From Flammula alnicola (taxonomy: Eukaryota > Basidiomycota > Agaricomycetes > Agaricales > Strophariaceae): a stretch of DNA of 64,000 nt. Of the stretch, positions 35,531 through 47,284 are shown one piece after another. Where the stretch lies: positions 124,001 to 188,000 of the forward strand of contig JADNRV010000030.1 of NCBI GenBank assembly GCA_015499995.1, in the 5' to 3' direction. The notes below the pieces were generated by a model, which was not told the origin of the DNA, did no database searches, and saw nothing but the letters and a program-made list of their open reading frames with translations. Positions within the stretch are counted from its first letter, which is position 1; every line of letters begins with the position of its first letter. Both the position numbers and the translations under genes were made by a program.

Positions 35531-36302
35531 GAAATGGTACAGTACATACTAGTTGTTCCTTTTGTGTTTTATTCAACTCCGCAGCGGCAATTCCGCATAC
35601 ACCACGAACCCTCGAAGTACCTTTCTTTTCTTTATGGCAGTCATTCACATTATTATATTATTTCACCACGTAGCTCTGAGTTCTTGCTAACGGGAAGCCC
35701 GTTTTGTATCTACAGGTAAAGTGCCAGTGACTCGGAGTCCTTGCACAAGTCCTTTCATCGCTTGTGAAGGAAAAAGGGATTTCTTATGATGTCGCACGCA
35801 ATAGGCAAGAAGCTTCAGAACCTTTTGACGCCATTCTATAATTTAGAGAGAGGCCATTCATGTTATTTTATCAGCGCCTAAATTTAAATTGAGTAAGTTG
35901 AAATCGAGTTTGATCGAAATACAAGTGTGGCGCACGTTATTTAAAATATGTAACACTACCGTCGATCGATTCACGAAATGCAGTCACCACGAAATATCCT
36001 TTCGATGGGTAAAGAGACAGTTTTATTACATAAATGCACAGAAGACTCGTAGTAAATACATTCTAGGTAGTAACGACTAAATGCCATAATGCTATCTAAT
36101 AACAATTGGTGACACAGCAAAGTTCATAAGAAAAAATTATGCGCAGGGAAATTCCAGAAAAAGCCAGATAGTATCCGTGTGTAGAGTGAGTTGGCTGAAA
36201 ATACAAGATGCTGGTCGGAAGAATTAGAAGAACAAGAAGGGAACGAGAGAGAAAAAAAGATAAAACTACTCAAGATGACACCCATGCGCAGCAGGAAGTC
36301 CA
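35531..36302. other. intergenic, nothing recognised
   Basis: This is AT-rich sequence between repeat DNA and the 3' end of the oxidoreductase gene. No frame of interest. Confidence 0.4.
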
Positions 36303-39300
36303 TCACCCAGCTATTTTGACCACCACAGTGCCTCCGTCACTAAGCGGGCCGTTATCGACGAAGATAAAAGGTGCTTTCTCGAACGGCACGACCCGCGGTC
36401 TGTTGCTCTCTCCATCCACCTCCACACCCTCCACGACAGGACGCACACCGTTCTCCAACGCCAAACGGAGGACCGTGCCTAGCGTCTCGCTTACATCCTC
36501 ACCTTCCCAATCAACGTCCTGCGCAACGCTGACCCACGCGTATCCAACCTTCCCATGGGCTTTAATGTCTGTGTTGCCCTCCTCGGCGACACTGGCACTA
36601 GCGCCGCCACTAGCAGCGCCGCTGGAACCCATTCGCAATGCTCGAATGCCAGCACCGAAGTTGTCGCGTGCACTAGGGATAACACGCTCGGGGGTATGTC
36701 CCACAAGTGTCGTAAACTGACCAACACCTCGTCGTTTCGACACAGCCAGAGAGCTTTTGCTGTCCTGGGAAGGCGCGGCAATGGTGACCAGGCCATGAGA
36801 CTTCAATAGCCTCTCGCCCGCCTCCCACACAACCTTACCACCAACCGTATCCAGCACCGCATCAAACACATCTCCATCTTCCCTCAAAGACTCCAAGACC
36901 CGCACAGCGGCGGCTCTCCCGTCATCCAACCCACCACCCTCGCCATCATCAAAGATCACCTCGTCCGCACCCCAATCCCGCGCAAGATCCTCGACACCAT
37001 GCATGAACCGCTCCGCCACCCCCTGCGGCGCGTGCGCAGGCACAGACGAGAACGGCACGTGCACAGACACCCGCCAGCCGCGCTTCACGAGGATCTGCAC
37101 TGCCATCGCCCCGACGCCGTCGTGGCCTCTCAGCACCAATGCTCGGCGCCTGTAACCTGGTTCGTGATCCGTCAGGGACATAGCTTTCCTCGCCGAGCTA
37201 TTGGCACCATTCCAGAAATCCAAGTCAGGTCGCCCTAATGTCCCAGGAGTCGAATGTCCATCCCTCATAGACGAGAACGCAAACGTGAAAGTACGGACGG
37301 CTCGATAGGCCGGCAGGCCACATAAAGGCAGGAGCGCCAGTTCCTCGAGACTCAGCGGGAGCGAGCTGACGCCCTTTGGAGAGGATGTATGCCATACAGG
37401 GGCCGCCAGTGCATTGGCCATGGGGTCGTCTGTTGTGCCTTTCCGCGGAAGAGGCACGCGGTGGACGCGATGTCGGTCGACAACGATGAATTCGGTAAGT
37501 GCCCCTCCCTATACAAACGAGAGAGTTTGTCAGTAACCTAGCCAGGCAAAAGGTTTGAAGGCAATAAAAAACACGATAGCGGAAAAGAAAGGACAATAGG
37601 GCACGTAAAATTTTGGATCAAAGGGACGTAAGTTCACTCGCTTCTCGTTTTGGCAACGTCTCGGAAGATTCAATGCACCAACGAAAAATACCTATTAAAA
37701 AGAAAATAGACCCACCTTGCGTACATCCAACAGCCCAACCACCCACTCGCCCTTCCTCACAACCTCATCACTAACATCCCATCCACACTCCAAAACCCGA
37801 CCAACGAAGCTCCTCCCAGGGATATACCCTACATCCGCCACACGGAAGGTCTTCTTGTTACTCCGACCGTTCGCCTTGCCATCGTCATCCTTGCCATTGG
37901 GCGACGCCGCGGAAATCCCAGACGCGACCGTAGACGCATGCGACACCCCAGTATTGCTCCGCTTCAAGGAGAAAGACAAGGACCGTTTCGGTAAAGAAAT
38001 TTGTCGTGGACCGGGGTGCTGTCTTTGCTGCTGCTGCTGTTGCGCAGATTTGGGCGCAGATTTGGGCACAGCGGCAGATGCAGATCGTTGGAGATCAGCT
38101 TGCTTCTTCGCCTTCTGTTTTGCACTTCCTCCACGAGACAAGCGCAGGCTTATGGATCTGCCAAGAGCGGCCAGAGGGCCTTTCTTCGTTGGCGTCGTCT
38201 CGTCAGCGTCATCTTCCTTCCCTTCATCCTTCCGGTTTCCCTCAGAGTCATCGGCGTCTTGCTCCTCCTGCTCCTCAGCGTCCGAATCCTCCTCGGTCTC
38301 ATTCGATCTCTGCGCTAACTCGCCAACTCCGCCATAACCGCTTACTTTTCCAAAGCGTACACCCACAAGTCGACCGTCGACCCCATCCACACCTACAGCC
38401 CACACCTGAACGAGCACGCTCCCACTTGGAACATGATCCGGTGGCGAACGGTACGATGTGAACCCGAGAGGCGTCGTCGTCGCATCGTTGACGCTGTGCA
38501 TTGGCGCCGGGGAGAACTGGGCCATACCACTATCCATAGACGGGGCAGCAGGACCACCAGCATCTGTAGAAGCCCTTCTCGCACCCTTCCCACTTGTCGA
38601 GGGCAGAGACACCGGCGCAGGCCCACGCGCTGACCCCGCCGACACCGACCTCTTTCGTCCAAGCCCAAACCCCAGCATGCCACCCAGGACCCGTATGCTC
38701 GACCCACCACGCGACCCAAGCCCGCGGACAACCTCCACGCTCGCCATAGTGGTCTGTGCGACGCCGCTCCGCGTCAGATCGACCTTGCCGTCCGCCGTCC
38801 GCCAGCCGCCTCTCGCTATGTGTCCTGGGGCGTTGAACACATTGAATGAAGTGTCCATAGGTTGCGGGGCGCGGGGTAGGACGAGCGAGGTGTATCCTTG
38901 TGTGCCTTTGCTCGATAGCTCGCCTGGCTCGACAAAGCTCGACACCAGAGCCTGCACTTCGGCTGTTAATGTTTTCGGAGGAGCATGCGAGCGGGTGCGT
39001 GACGTCGAGGCCGAACTCGAGATAGAAGGAGAATTCGAGTTGGAGTTGGAATTCGAAGAAGAGTCGTCTAGCGATCGCGAACGACGCCGACGGAGGTTAG
39101 GCGCTGTAGTAGCAGTATGTCGAAGACTTCGTGAACGGCTCGTGCCTTGACTTGATTGACTGCCACTGACTCCTCCTTGCCTTTCCAACGTCGGATCTCC
39201 TCCCTCTCCTGCTCCGATTGCAGCATACAATCTTGACATGGCTGCTCCGCCGACCTCGTACTCCAACCCCCAATCCCACCCATTCTCCAAACTCTGCCCA

Positions 39301-41107
39301 CCCAAGGCATCCTGGGCACCACCACCGGCCACAGCAGAGTTGCTCAGCCTCTTCGCCTCCATACGTGGCGTCAGCAGTCCGTCCTCGTCTTCCTCCATAA
39401 GCGCGTCCATGCCTCCGATCAGAGTGGATCCAGGCTTCGATACGCTTGGTTTCCTGCGGTTCGTCGATGCTGTTTGGGTCTGTGCTGGAGGCTGTGGTGG
39501 TGCTTGTTGCGGATTAGGGCCGCTGCTTTTGTCATCACTGCTACTGGGACTAGGGCTGGGGTTTCTGCGGGGATTGTTGTAGGATTGAGAGGGATTGTTG
39601 GATGCTGAGCCGGAGGCATGTGTGTTGGTGGTAGTGGGATTATAAGTGACGTTGCCGGATTCTGCTCGTACAGTTATGGAAGAGCCATTAGACGCAAAGG
39701 ATGTAGATCTGGAGACACCACTGGAATTTGAATTTGTTGTTTGTGATGAACCCGTTATTGACGTTACAGTAGTTGTGGTTGTTGTCGAGGACGTCATTGA
39801 GGCAAACGCAGAGAAAGTATGAGGCTGGCGCGGGGGAGCGTACGTTTTGGTCGAAGCGGTACTGGTTGGAGGCAATGGCATTCCGTGGCTAGCGATATAG
39901 TACGTCGGTTTGGTAGTCTTTTCTTTCGCCTTCTCTTTCCCTTTTGCACTCGCGACAGAATCCGTAATCGCAGCTTCTCCATCGGGATGTCCGACCCCAA
40001 GGTGCGACCCTAGACTCTTCTTTTTCCCTGAACCCGAACCAACCACTGGATCCGCTGGAACCGTGGTCGCGGTCACGGAATTAATGGCAGAGGCAATGGT
40101 TGAAGAAGGGATTAGTTTGATCTTAGTGTTAGAGGACCCAGGCGTATTTTTCGCTGTGGGGGTTGAGGAGGTGGAAGTCGGAGGGACGAGCCATCTGATG
40201 TCCCTCGCCCAGTCCTCGTCGGTATACTGTTGATTCCTCCATCTTGCATCCGTGGTAGTACTTCGAATTGCAGAAGAGGATTTCCCCTTTGCATACGTGC
40301 CCGCCTCGCCTGAATCACTCTGATATGGAGTCGTCAGAAGGGTAGATTCTGCAGATCCAACGTAGTCCGAAAAGACGGAGTGGGCATCAAGGCTCGTAGA
40401 TGAGAGGCTCGAGGCACTGGAGAGGGCATGTCGGGCCCGAGTGTTGTCTGAGGTAGATGTAGAAGGCGTGCGAGTGGATGGGACCGCCACAGAGCTGGCG
40501 GAAGGTTTTGCCTGAGGGGGTGGGTCTGGAGGCAGCTTAACTGGCAGATCAGAATCTGTTTTAAGGTTGGTGAGAGACCTGCGGCTAGGTCTTCTGGAGG
40601 AAGGAAAGGTTATGGTGGCGACAGACGAAGCCATCGACGTGCGCGGCGATGTATTAGGAGTAAAAAACATGTCGAGATCAGAGTCTTCCTCGCCGAGTTC
40701 CTCCGGTGCTTGCAGAGGAGGTTGGGAGCGTCGTTGGGTTTCAACTACCTGTGTAGAAGCAGTCGTAGACTTTTTAAAGATAATGAATCAGTGACTGGAA
40801 GTAAAAGGTCCGGGCTGGACTTGGGGGTAGGCTCGAGCAAGTGACGTACACGTTTGAACTTCTCCGTCATCGGCGTTGTGCTCATCGTGGCTGTTGTGCC
40901 ATTCCCTTCAGCCGGCCATCCTTGAATTCGAGCCATACCGACAACTGCGTTCCTTTCTACACCTTGCTTCGAGTGTGCGCTCTCCTGAGCTATGCGCATC
41001 ATATCCTGCCTCGTCGAATAATACTCCTTTCTCGGATTCGTATCCGCATTTCGATAAGTTTGGGAAGGTTGCTTCAAGAGACTCTGGACCAGAGTCGGCT
41101 TCGACAT
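36303..41107 (-). CDS. MDR-superfamily oxidoreductase with giant disordered N-terminal region
   Basis: Three exons (41107-40850, 40769-37716, 37508-36303) give 1505 residues. Residues 1-~860 are mostly low-complexity Ser/Thr/Pro-rich sequence with a few conserved-looking blocks (MSKPTLVQSLLKQPSQ at the N-terminus; EDWARDIRWLVPP). A GroES-like fold begins near 861 (GSVLVQVWAVGVDGVDG). It is interrupted by a ~160-residue acidic then basic insert containing a Gln run (~905-1070), and resumes with FRVADVGYIPGRSFVGRVLE. The Rossmann part has the dinucleotide motif GHDGVGAMAVQ (about 1224). Quinone-oxidoreductase-like MDR proteins use NAD(P)H; the Zn-ligand pattern of true alcohol dehydrogenases is not apparent. 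Yeast Ast1, a membrane-trafficking MDR protein, is a possible analogue, but this is only inference. Activity is unproven. Confidence 0.8.
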
Positions 41108-42785
41108 CGATGGTGGTGGCAGGGAGCAGGAGATATTACAGCATTAGCTGGCCACCAACTTTGATTCGCGGAGGTGTCGCCTGCAACCTCACAGCACTGC
41201 CAAGACAAACGGAGACATCATTTCACCGCAGCCCATAAAAGGAAGGTTCCCTTTATGGAAGCGACATCATAAGTGGCTCGACGTCATAGAAAAGGAACTG
41301 ATTCCACTTGGATAAAACCTACAGACTGAGACAAAGAGTCAGCAATCGGGACAAGCGAGAAAACATCTTGAGTGACTGAAGCCAACATGTGAGGCGAGAC
41401 GTAAAGAATAGCCATCTGGTTACCCCTATATTTGCGGCTGCAGCAAGGCTGCAGAGGTCTTGAAAAAGTCTTCAAGCTTATCATTCCTGGATAATTATAT
41501 CCATAGGATACTGAATCATTCAATTTGACTGCATGAATCATTTAGTACCCTCATCCAAGATATCAGGCAAAAATGCACATCACTGAATACCAAACCATGC
41601 TCTCAACATGCTCTAGACGTTGAATACTTGAAGACCGACAACATAACAATGCTGAATCGATCATGATCTCTAGAATCAGATGGAAGTTGCGAGACACGTT
41701 CGTTGGATAACGAGTCCTCCATTCTGGATCTTGGTCCATGCACTGTGGAACTGGGCAAAAAGAAGACGTACAATGGAGCAAAAATAACCCGGGTCAAAGA
41801 CTGTCGGTGGCCATAAACATAGCGCATTTCATGCCCGCGATATCGGCAGGAGGTTTGAATTGTCTATCATTGTCTGAATCGGTAACTTCAGGCGCATCGC
41901 GGCCGAACCATACCCTAGGAGATCTGGACGAAGGTGAATATATGCGGCACATGAAACCGACCGAGTAGTACTTTCGAGGCACGTCCTGAAATCAAGCGTT
42001 ATTTTGAACTCACCCTGGCTCAGGAGAATTCTGGTGACCAATTGTCCGTATAGAAGTCTTGGACTAAGTTATAATTCCTAGACAGACAGAGTGCAGACAC
42101 ATATGCTGATCGCATGCCAAGTCGCAAATGTTTTGCTTTGCATAGACGAGCCCAGCCACGAGTGATCCGGGGAAGAAATTAGGATAGTTCCAAAAGTTGT
42201 CCTCGAGGACGATCAGGGAATGGGATGAAATATTTTATGTGGCGTCCATGTATGCATGTTTGTCAGGCGTTGCCCTTTTTGGAATAGTCAAAAATTCGTG
42301 CCACGGCTTATTCGAAAATAACATTGCAGATAATATAGTCGGTTCTGTTCATGAAATGGAACTCAATATGCACCAGGGAGTGAGTATGGATGTGATCGCG
42401 TTTCAGCACGCCATACCAGAGTCAGTTCAGTAGATATATGCGCAGGTGAGAACAACAATTCAACGCTCCTGGCACTGGCAGAAGCTTTGCAGCATCTGAC
42501 TTTCTGCACACAGGATGCAAAATTTCATTGGGCGTTCTACCATAGCAATTAAGATCGCTGCTAGGCCAATCTTTGGTTCAAGTTTTCGACGTCGACTGCT
42601 CAAGGACACTGTTACGTTTTTGGATCCGACATTTCACCTTGCTTAAAATCAAAAGTGCTTAAAGATGCAGAAGGGTAAAAAGGTGTAGAAAATGGTGGTC
42701 AAAGTGGCCAGAGAAGCGGCCTGAAAGTGAAAGCTGTGAAAAGTGTCGAGAAGGGTCTCGAAAAGGGCTTGTGATTTTACTGATG
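41108..42785. other. intergenic, nothing recognised
   Basis: About 1.7 kb. The first ~200 bases must hold the oxidoreductase promoter. The rest contains only short frames without splice support, and no repeats are noted. Confidence 0.4.
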
Positions 42786-43586
42786 TCAAATCATCACCCC
42801 CATTATTTCAGTCATCACAGTGGGAACGTCGGCGACATCCTGAGCAAGTTTGGAGCAAGTATCGCCATTATATTAATAAGAATGTGATCCATGGAAATGA
42901 AAAAAAAAGATAGTGCTTACCGCTCCCTTCTTTGCCGCCGCGTCCGCGAGGTTGAATCTTCGCTGTATCAAATAGAATTGGACGACCATTCCCATGCTCT
43001 CCTCGTCCTCGATTTTTTTCAGCAGGATCTGCCACAAGTCTTTGTTCTTCACGTTCTTGCCTTCACTATTCTTCCATCCATTTTTCTTCCATCGCAACAC
43101 CCACTCATTGACCCCAAAGACCAAGTATTCCGAGTCCGTCGCAATGACTATCTTCTCAAAGCCTTCCCCGTTCCAATACCGAAGGCACAATGCCGCATAT
43201 GCCGCACGCAGCTCGGCACGGTTGGATGTCAAAGGCTCATTGCTGACGCGTTCGAGGGGAAAAGAGAATTCGCCACGCCCGTCAGGACGGATAGATATTC
43301 CGCAGCCGGCGCGGACGTTCTGGAGGCCGTTGTTAGGCGCAGCACCGTCGGTGAAGATGAGAATCGCGTGTTTGCTGCCGCCCGTCTTGTCCATCTCCAC
43401 CCAACGAGGACCGGGGACGGTGCACATGTTAATCATGGGCTTGAAGATCGTCAAAGGATCCTGGCTGGCTGGAGCGGGGTATCGACGACTGTTGAGGGTG
43501 AATGCGACGGGAGGCCCAACGTTTTTCGATATGACGCGTGTTTCTGGCCATGGCATGGCAGGGTATTCAGCCTCTGGTTGTGCCAT
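42786..43586 (-). CDS. RNase H (type 1-like) domain protein
   Basis: Two exons (43586-42921, 42839-42786) give 239 residues. The RNase H fold occupies ~72-222 with the full acidic set: Asp80 (FTDGA), Glu125 (NRAELRA), Asp151 (ATDSEY) and Asp215 (NLADAAAKKGA). It should cleave RNA in RNA-DNA hybrids with two metal ions. There is no N-terminal hybrid-binding domain; instead a ~70-residue lead (MAQPEAEYPAMPWPETRV) is present, as in stand-alone RNase H-like proteins of basidiomycetes. The short last exon adds DVADVPTVMTEIMGVMI. A transposon begins only 100 bp upstream of the start codon, so its promoter may lie partly in transposon DNA. Confidence 0.85.
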
Positions 43587-43686
43587 AGTTTCAACGATTG
43601 AGCGTAAAGTCGAGTATCGATGGTAGTAGTGTAGTAGTACCAAAGTAGTACATCAGTAAATCGTGGAAAAGTTGGTATGTGGTTGT

Positions 43687-43848
43687 CACGGCGGACATTC
43701 AACTGTCAAGTCGGCCGACCGGTTGTCCTGTTAAGTCATACAGAGGTTACCGGCAAGTCATACCTGTCATGACACAGGTTGACTTGCCGGTCACAGTGGC
43801 CGATGTCACGCTCTTTCTTTTCTTCAATGTTCTCGCCTCATATTCTGC
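43687..43848 (+). repeat. left terminal inverted repeat
   Basis: This is the outer arm of the 5.9 kb element. It contains internal mirror words (ACCGGCAAGTCA / TGACTTGCCGGT), so each arm can itself fold. The start codon of a small spliced ORF lies within it. Confidence 0.85.
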
Positions 43849-44160
43849 TGCTCAGACTGCTATTGCAAAATTGAGGCACGTTCTACCCGCCAGCGGTGCG
43901 TTTCTGATCTGGTAAGTACTCTTAATTTTCCATCTCTTTTAAACGGGTATCGTTGAATGCTTATTTGTTCAAACTCTAGCGCACCCGTCCACGAATCCGA
44001 CAATCACTTAACTGCGCGCGTCTTCGAAGGGGTAGGCGACGGCGCTTATGTAGGCGGTGTACACTTATATCTCGACGACCGCGATCCTACGTTCGAAGCA
44101 AAACAAGAACTCGATGAAGGCGACGTCAAGTTTAGTAAACGTTACAATAAATGTCAATAA
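43769..44160 (+). CDS. small spliced ORF starting inside the inverted repeat, unrecognised
   Basis: Two exons (43769-43911, 43980-44160) with a clean 68 bp GT-AG intron encode 107 residues. The first ~25 residues derive from the terminal repeat itself (MTQVDLPVTVADVTLFLFFN). The second exon is hydrophilic (GVGDGAYVGGVHLYLDDRDP, QELDEGDVKFSKRY). I do not recognise a family; it could be a captured gene fragment or an element-encoded accessory protein. A frame that is open on both sides of a proper intron argues against pure chance. Confidence 0.4.
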
Positions 44161-45097
44161 TCTATTATAACAATTGAAAGTGGTGTCTTGGCATTTCCCA
44201 CGGGGGATATGTGGGCGTTCTCATTGGCTGCAGCTGGGCCCACTGGCGTCGGGCAAACCAAGTGTCCAGGTGCGGGCGCGGCGAAGCCGGGCCAAGCGGC
44301 TAGTTGGAATTCAAAAATGTTTTCCGTCGAGCGTTTGCGTTCTGACATTTCAAATCAGGAAAACGTCCAGTTGGTCTTTGGCGTCTTCGTCTTTAAGAAT
44401 ACATCTTTCTTCTCTCAGAAATATTTGTCTTTGATATGTCTTTGGTGCATCTCTGTCTTTGGGAGACAATCTTTGTCTCTGTGAATTGTGTCTTTGTGTC
44501 TTTGGATGTCTTTAGACCAAGCAACGGTCTTAGGTGTCTTTCGATCTATACAGCCTATATGAGTCAATACCTCCTGGCCTCTTGACAGTCGAGCCTCATC
44601 AGAATAAGTACTGACATGCTTGGCTTTACAACAACAAATTTTACACGTCATTGTAGAACCTTCGAGATAGCATGTATTAATTTTCATTTGTAGAGAATAC
44701 AGAAGCTATGATAGGGTGTGGACCACAAGTAGTGTCATCTTCATCCTAATATCCTAACATGAGTGCCGCAGTCGTGGGCAGCTACCTGGCTATGTGCAGT
44801 GGGTGCGTTCTCTCGATGTGGAGTGAGCTGCCTTCATAATGCTCGAGTCACATGGAAGCTGAGGTTGTGAAAGCGAAATCAGTAGGGAATTTATGTGGTC
44901 CAGCATACTTAATTTATCGGCGATGCAGAAGGTATGAGGATGTTGTTCATCGAAGTCGAGGATGAGGAGAGAGTGACAGCAGTGGAATTGAATTTGTGTG
45001 TCAAGTTCGTTCAAACTCCGATGCACGTGACTCCGTTGATATGGCTGAACTCGAATTCGGAACTCCGACTTATTCCGTTCTCCCCCAACTCGAGGAC

Positions 45098-45144
45098 AAG
45101 TCGGATATGAGAAATCCGCCTCACCGCCTCATGCCCAGACTCCG
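45098..45144 (+). repeat. inverted repeat arm (left)
   Basis: AAGTCGGATATGAGAAATCC... matches the reverse complement of 47,239-47,284 at roughly 40 of 46 positions, including GAAATCCGCCTCACCG. It marks a third possible nested element of ~2.2 kb. Confidence 0.5.
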
Positions 45145-45799
45145 CCTCATTCTCCGCCTCCTACAATTCTGCTCATTTATGCCAGCTCGGCCTTATGCAC
45201 ATGCCTAACCTTAGAAACGTTTGAAATAAGTGGATATCAGCGACCATGGCCTTACAAAATTCACGATCACGACCAAATCACGACTCGATCAGCCGCCTTC
45301 AGGCGCGCGTTGTGCAACAACCAGATACACTTCTCGTGTCGCATCCTTCAATGCAATGCCCATCGAAAAGCAGAAGGGCTCTCGCGACATCTTTAAGCTT
45401 GCAGGCTTTATTCAATATGCTTCAAGGCTCAAAAATGTGATCCTGCTTGCCCAAAGTCTTCCCATCTTCCCGACAAGTAAACAGGAGGTTGAGGAGTGCT
45501 GGACAGTCGTCAAAGAGCTTGTGTAGTCAGCGTATATCCTTGATGAAAAGCCCGTGTCAGCTGCATTCAAGGAGCATGACACAGACAAAAGGATTCTGTT
45601 CACTGAACTTGTTTCTACAGTTCGAAAATTCAATCTATTTATTATTTTGATACCAGCTTTCACCTCGATTTCTACATGAAAAAGGAAAGATGATTCTACT
45701 ATAAAAATCCTCCCGATACCATCCAGATGGCAGATCTTGAAAAAAAAAAAAAGAATAATCGGTCAGACAAGGTAAACTTGAAGACATAGCGAGAGCCGT

Positions 45800-47053
45800 A
45801 TACAGCAACTGTATGTTTAGCCTTCTTGATCACAGCGAGACGCTGTTCCCCCCATAGCACAGATATCTTCCCGAATCTCCTGTTCGCGTGTTGATTGATT
45901 CGCGACGATCTGGCGGGTTTGTGAGACGAATCGAGGATTGGGATGCGTGTTCATGGATAAAGGCGGCTCGCCTACGATTCACATAGGCAAGGGGGGAGGA
46001 ACAACAGGCATTGGACGTGCTTGACTTGGGTGCACGACAGATTGCGATGCTGTCAGAAGAGTAGGTGGTTGTTGATCTGGCATAGTAACTGATCTAATAT
46101 TCGAAGGATGAGCCGTCTGAAGGATGCGGTACCAGAGGCAAAAAGCGCGTGATACGAAGGGGTGAAAACGTTGAAGTTGCTGAAGGGCGTTGACCCTGAG
46201 GCAACGGGTAAGCAACCTGGAAGAAAATCTAGTAACTTGAAGACGCCGACGCGGTCTCTTCAGGCTGATGCAGATTCACTGGACATCCACCTGGGGCCTG
46301 GCAATGAGGCGCATAGACACCACATTTGACATTGAGACGATGTTTCGTGCACCCCGATACCGCGCATCGACCTTGGACTTCTCTGATAACGGGTGGCTGT
46401 AAACTTGTCCTAGTCATAAGGGCCGGCTGCGGGTAGGTATTGTGAAGCAATTGCTGGGCATGCAGAGGTGGAGAAGGGTGCGGATCCTGGACGAAGCGAA
46501 AGAATTGGGCCGTGGGGGTTTCCAAGGTACCGGAACACTGTGAATCATAGTTTGTGAGCAAAGAGCGATCTCAAGGGTAGATGGAACATACAGAAATACA
46601 GAATTTCCCCTCTTTGCCATTCTTATCACTCACGGTAATCTTTTGGGGTGAGGAGAATGGTGCAACCTTGATAGTTGAATCACACAAGAGATCCTGACAT
46701 GGCGGCGAGGACTACATCACGCCAGCGGGTATAGACAGATTGATAGCGATGCGAAGAAAGGGCGAGATCTTTATTCATAGAAAATCAGCTCAAGCATCTG
46801 CGATAGCAATCACAGCGGAGCTCACGAAGGCGTTAGTAGATGGCTACATCTGAAATATCTTTACTTGTCAGCAATAGCTAATGGAATAGAGAATGAAACT
46901 CACAATAGAATGGGCGGTGGTCAGCTTATGGTCTAAAAGCACGGGTAATGTTGTAGAGCAGGTGAGGTTGCGCAAGAAGAGATAGAGAACGACGTTGACA
47001 ACAAACGCATCGTAATCGTTCACGGTTCCTGGCATGCTCTGCCGCAAGGTCAC
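45800..47053 (-). pseudogene. fragmentary basidiomycete Cys/His-motif gene within the element
   Basis: Minus-strand segments include one (46,561-46,229) reading ...CSGTLETPTAQFFRF... then GRCAVSGCTKHRLNVKCGVY and HCQAPGGCPVNLH. The spacing C-x3-C-x8-C...HC...GGC..H recalls a motif I know from many uncharacterised, Pro/Gln-rich agaricomycete proteins. Further upstream (47,040-46,900) a segment reads PGTVNDYDAFVVNVVLYLFL, and downstream (45,970-45,840) lies QTRQIVANQSTREQEIREDI. I could not make one continuous spliced frame, so I call it broken or captured. The function of the family is unknown. Confidence 0.35.
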
Positions 47054-47238
47054 GTGGGGAAAGAGATCACTAGCCGCTTTGGGCGTTTTGAAGCTTTTCG
47101 TACGAGCATCGGGAAAGGTTGGGTAAATTGGCCCTACGAGAGCTGAATCTATAGTAGATATGTTTGGATATTATGACGATCTATGCAGAATACTCACGGC
47201 CAGGGAGAATTCGCCTCTGAGTGGTCCGGACAAGGTGC

Positions 47239-47284
47239 CGGAGTCCGGCCTGAGCCGGTGAGGCGGATTTCCCATTTCCGACTT
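47239..47284 (-). repeat. inverted repeat arm (right)
   Basis: This is the partner of 45,098-45,144. The adjoining sequence GCCGGAGTCCGGCCTGAGCCGG is itself rich in small palindromes. Confidence 0.5.

Noticed and set aside
37717..39582. Large plus-strand frames opposite the oxidoreductase
   Set aside because: Low-complexity Ser/Pro/Gly coding on the minus strand leaves the complement open; the minus model has conserved GroES and Rossmann motifs.
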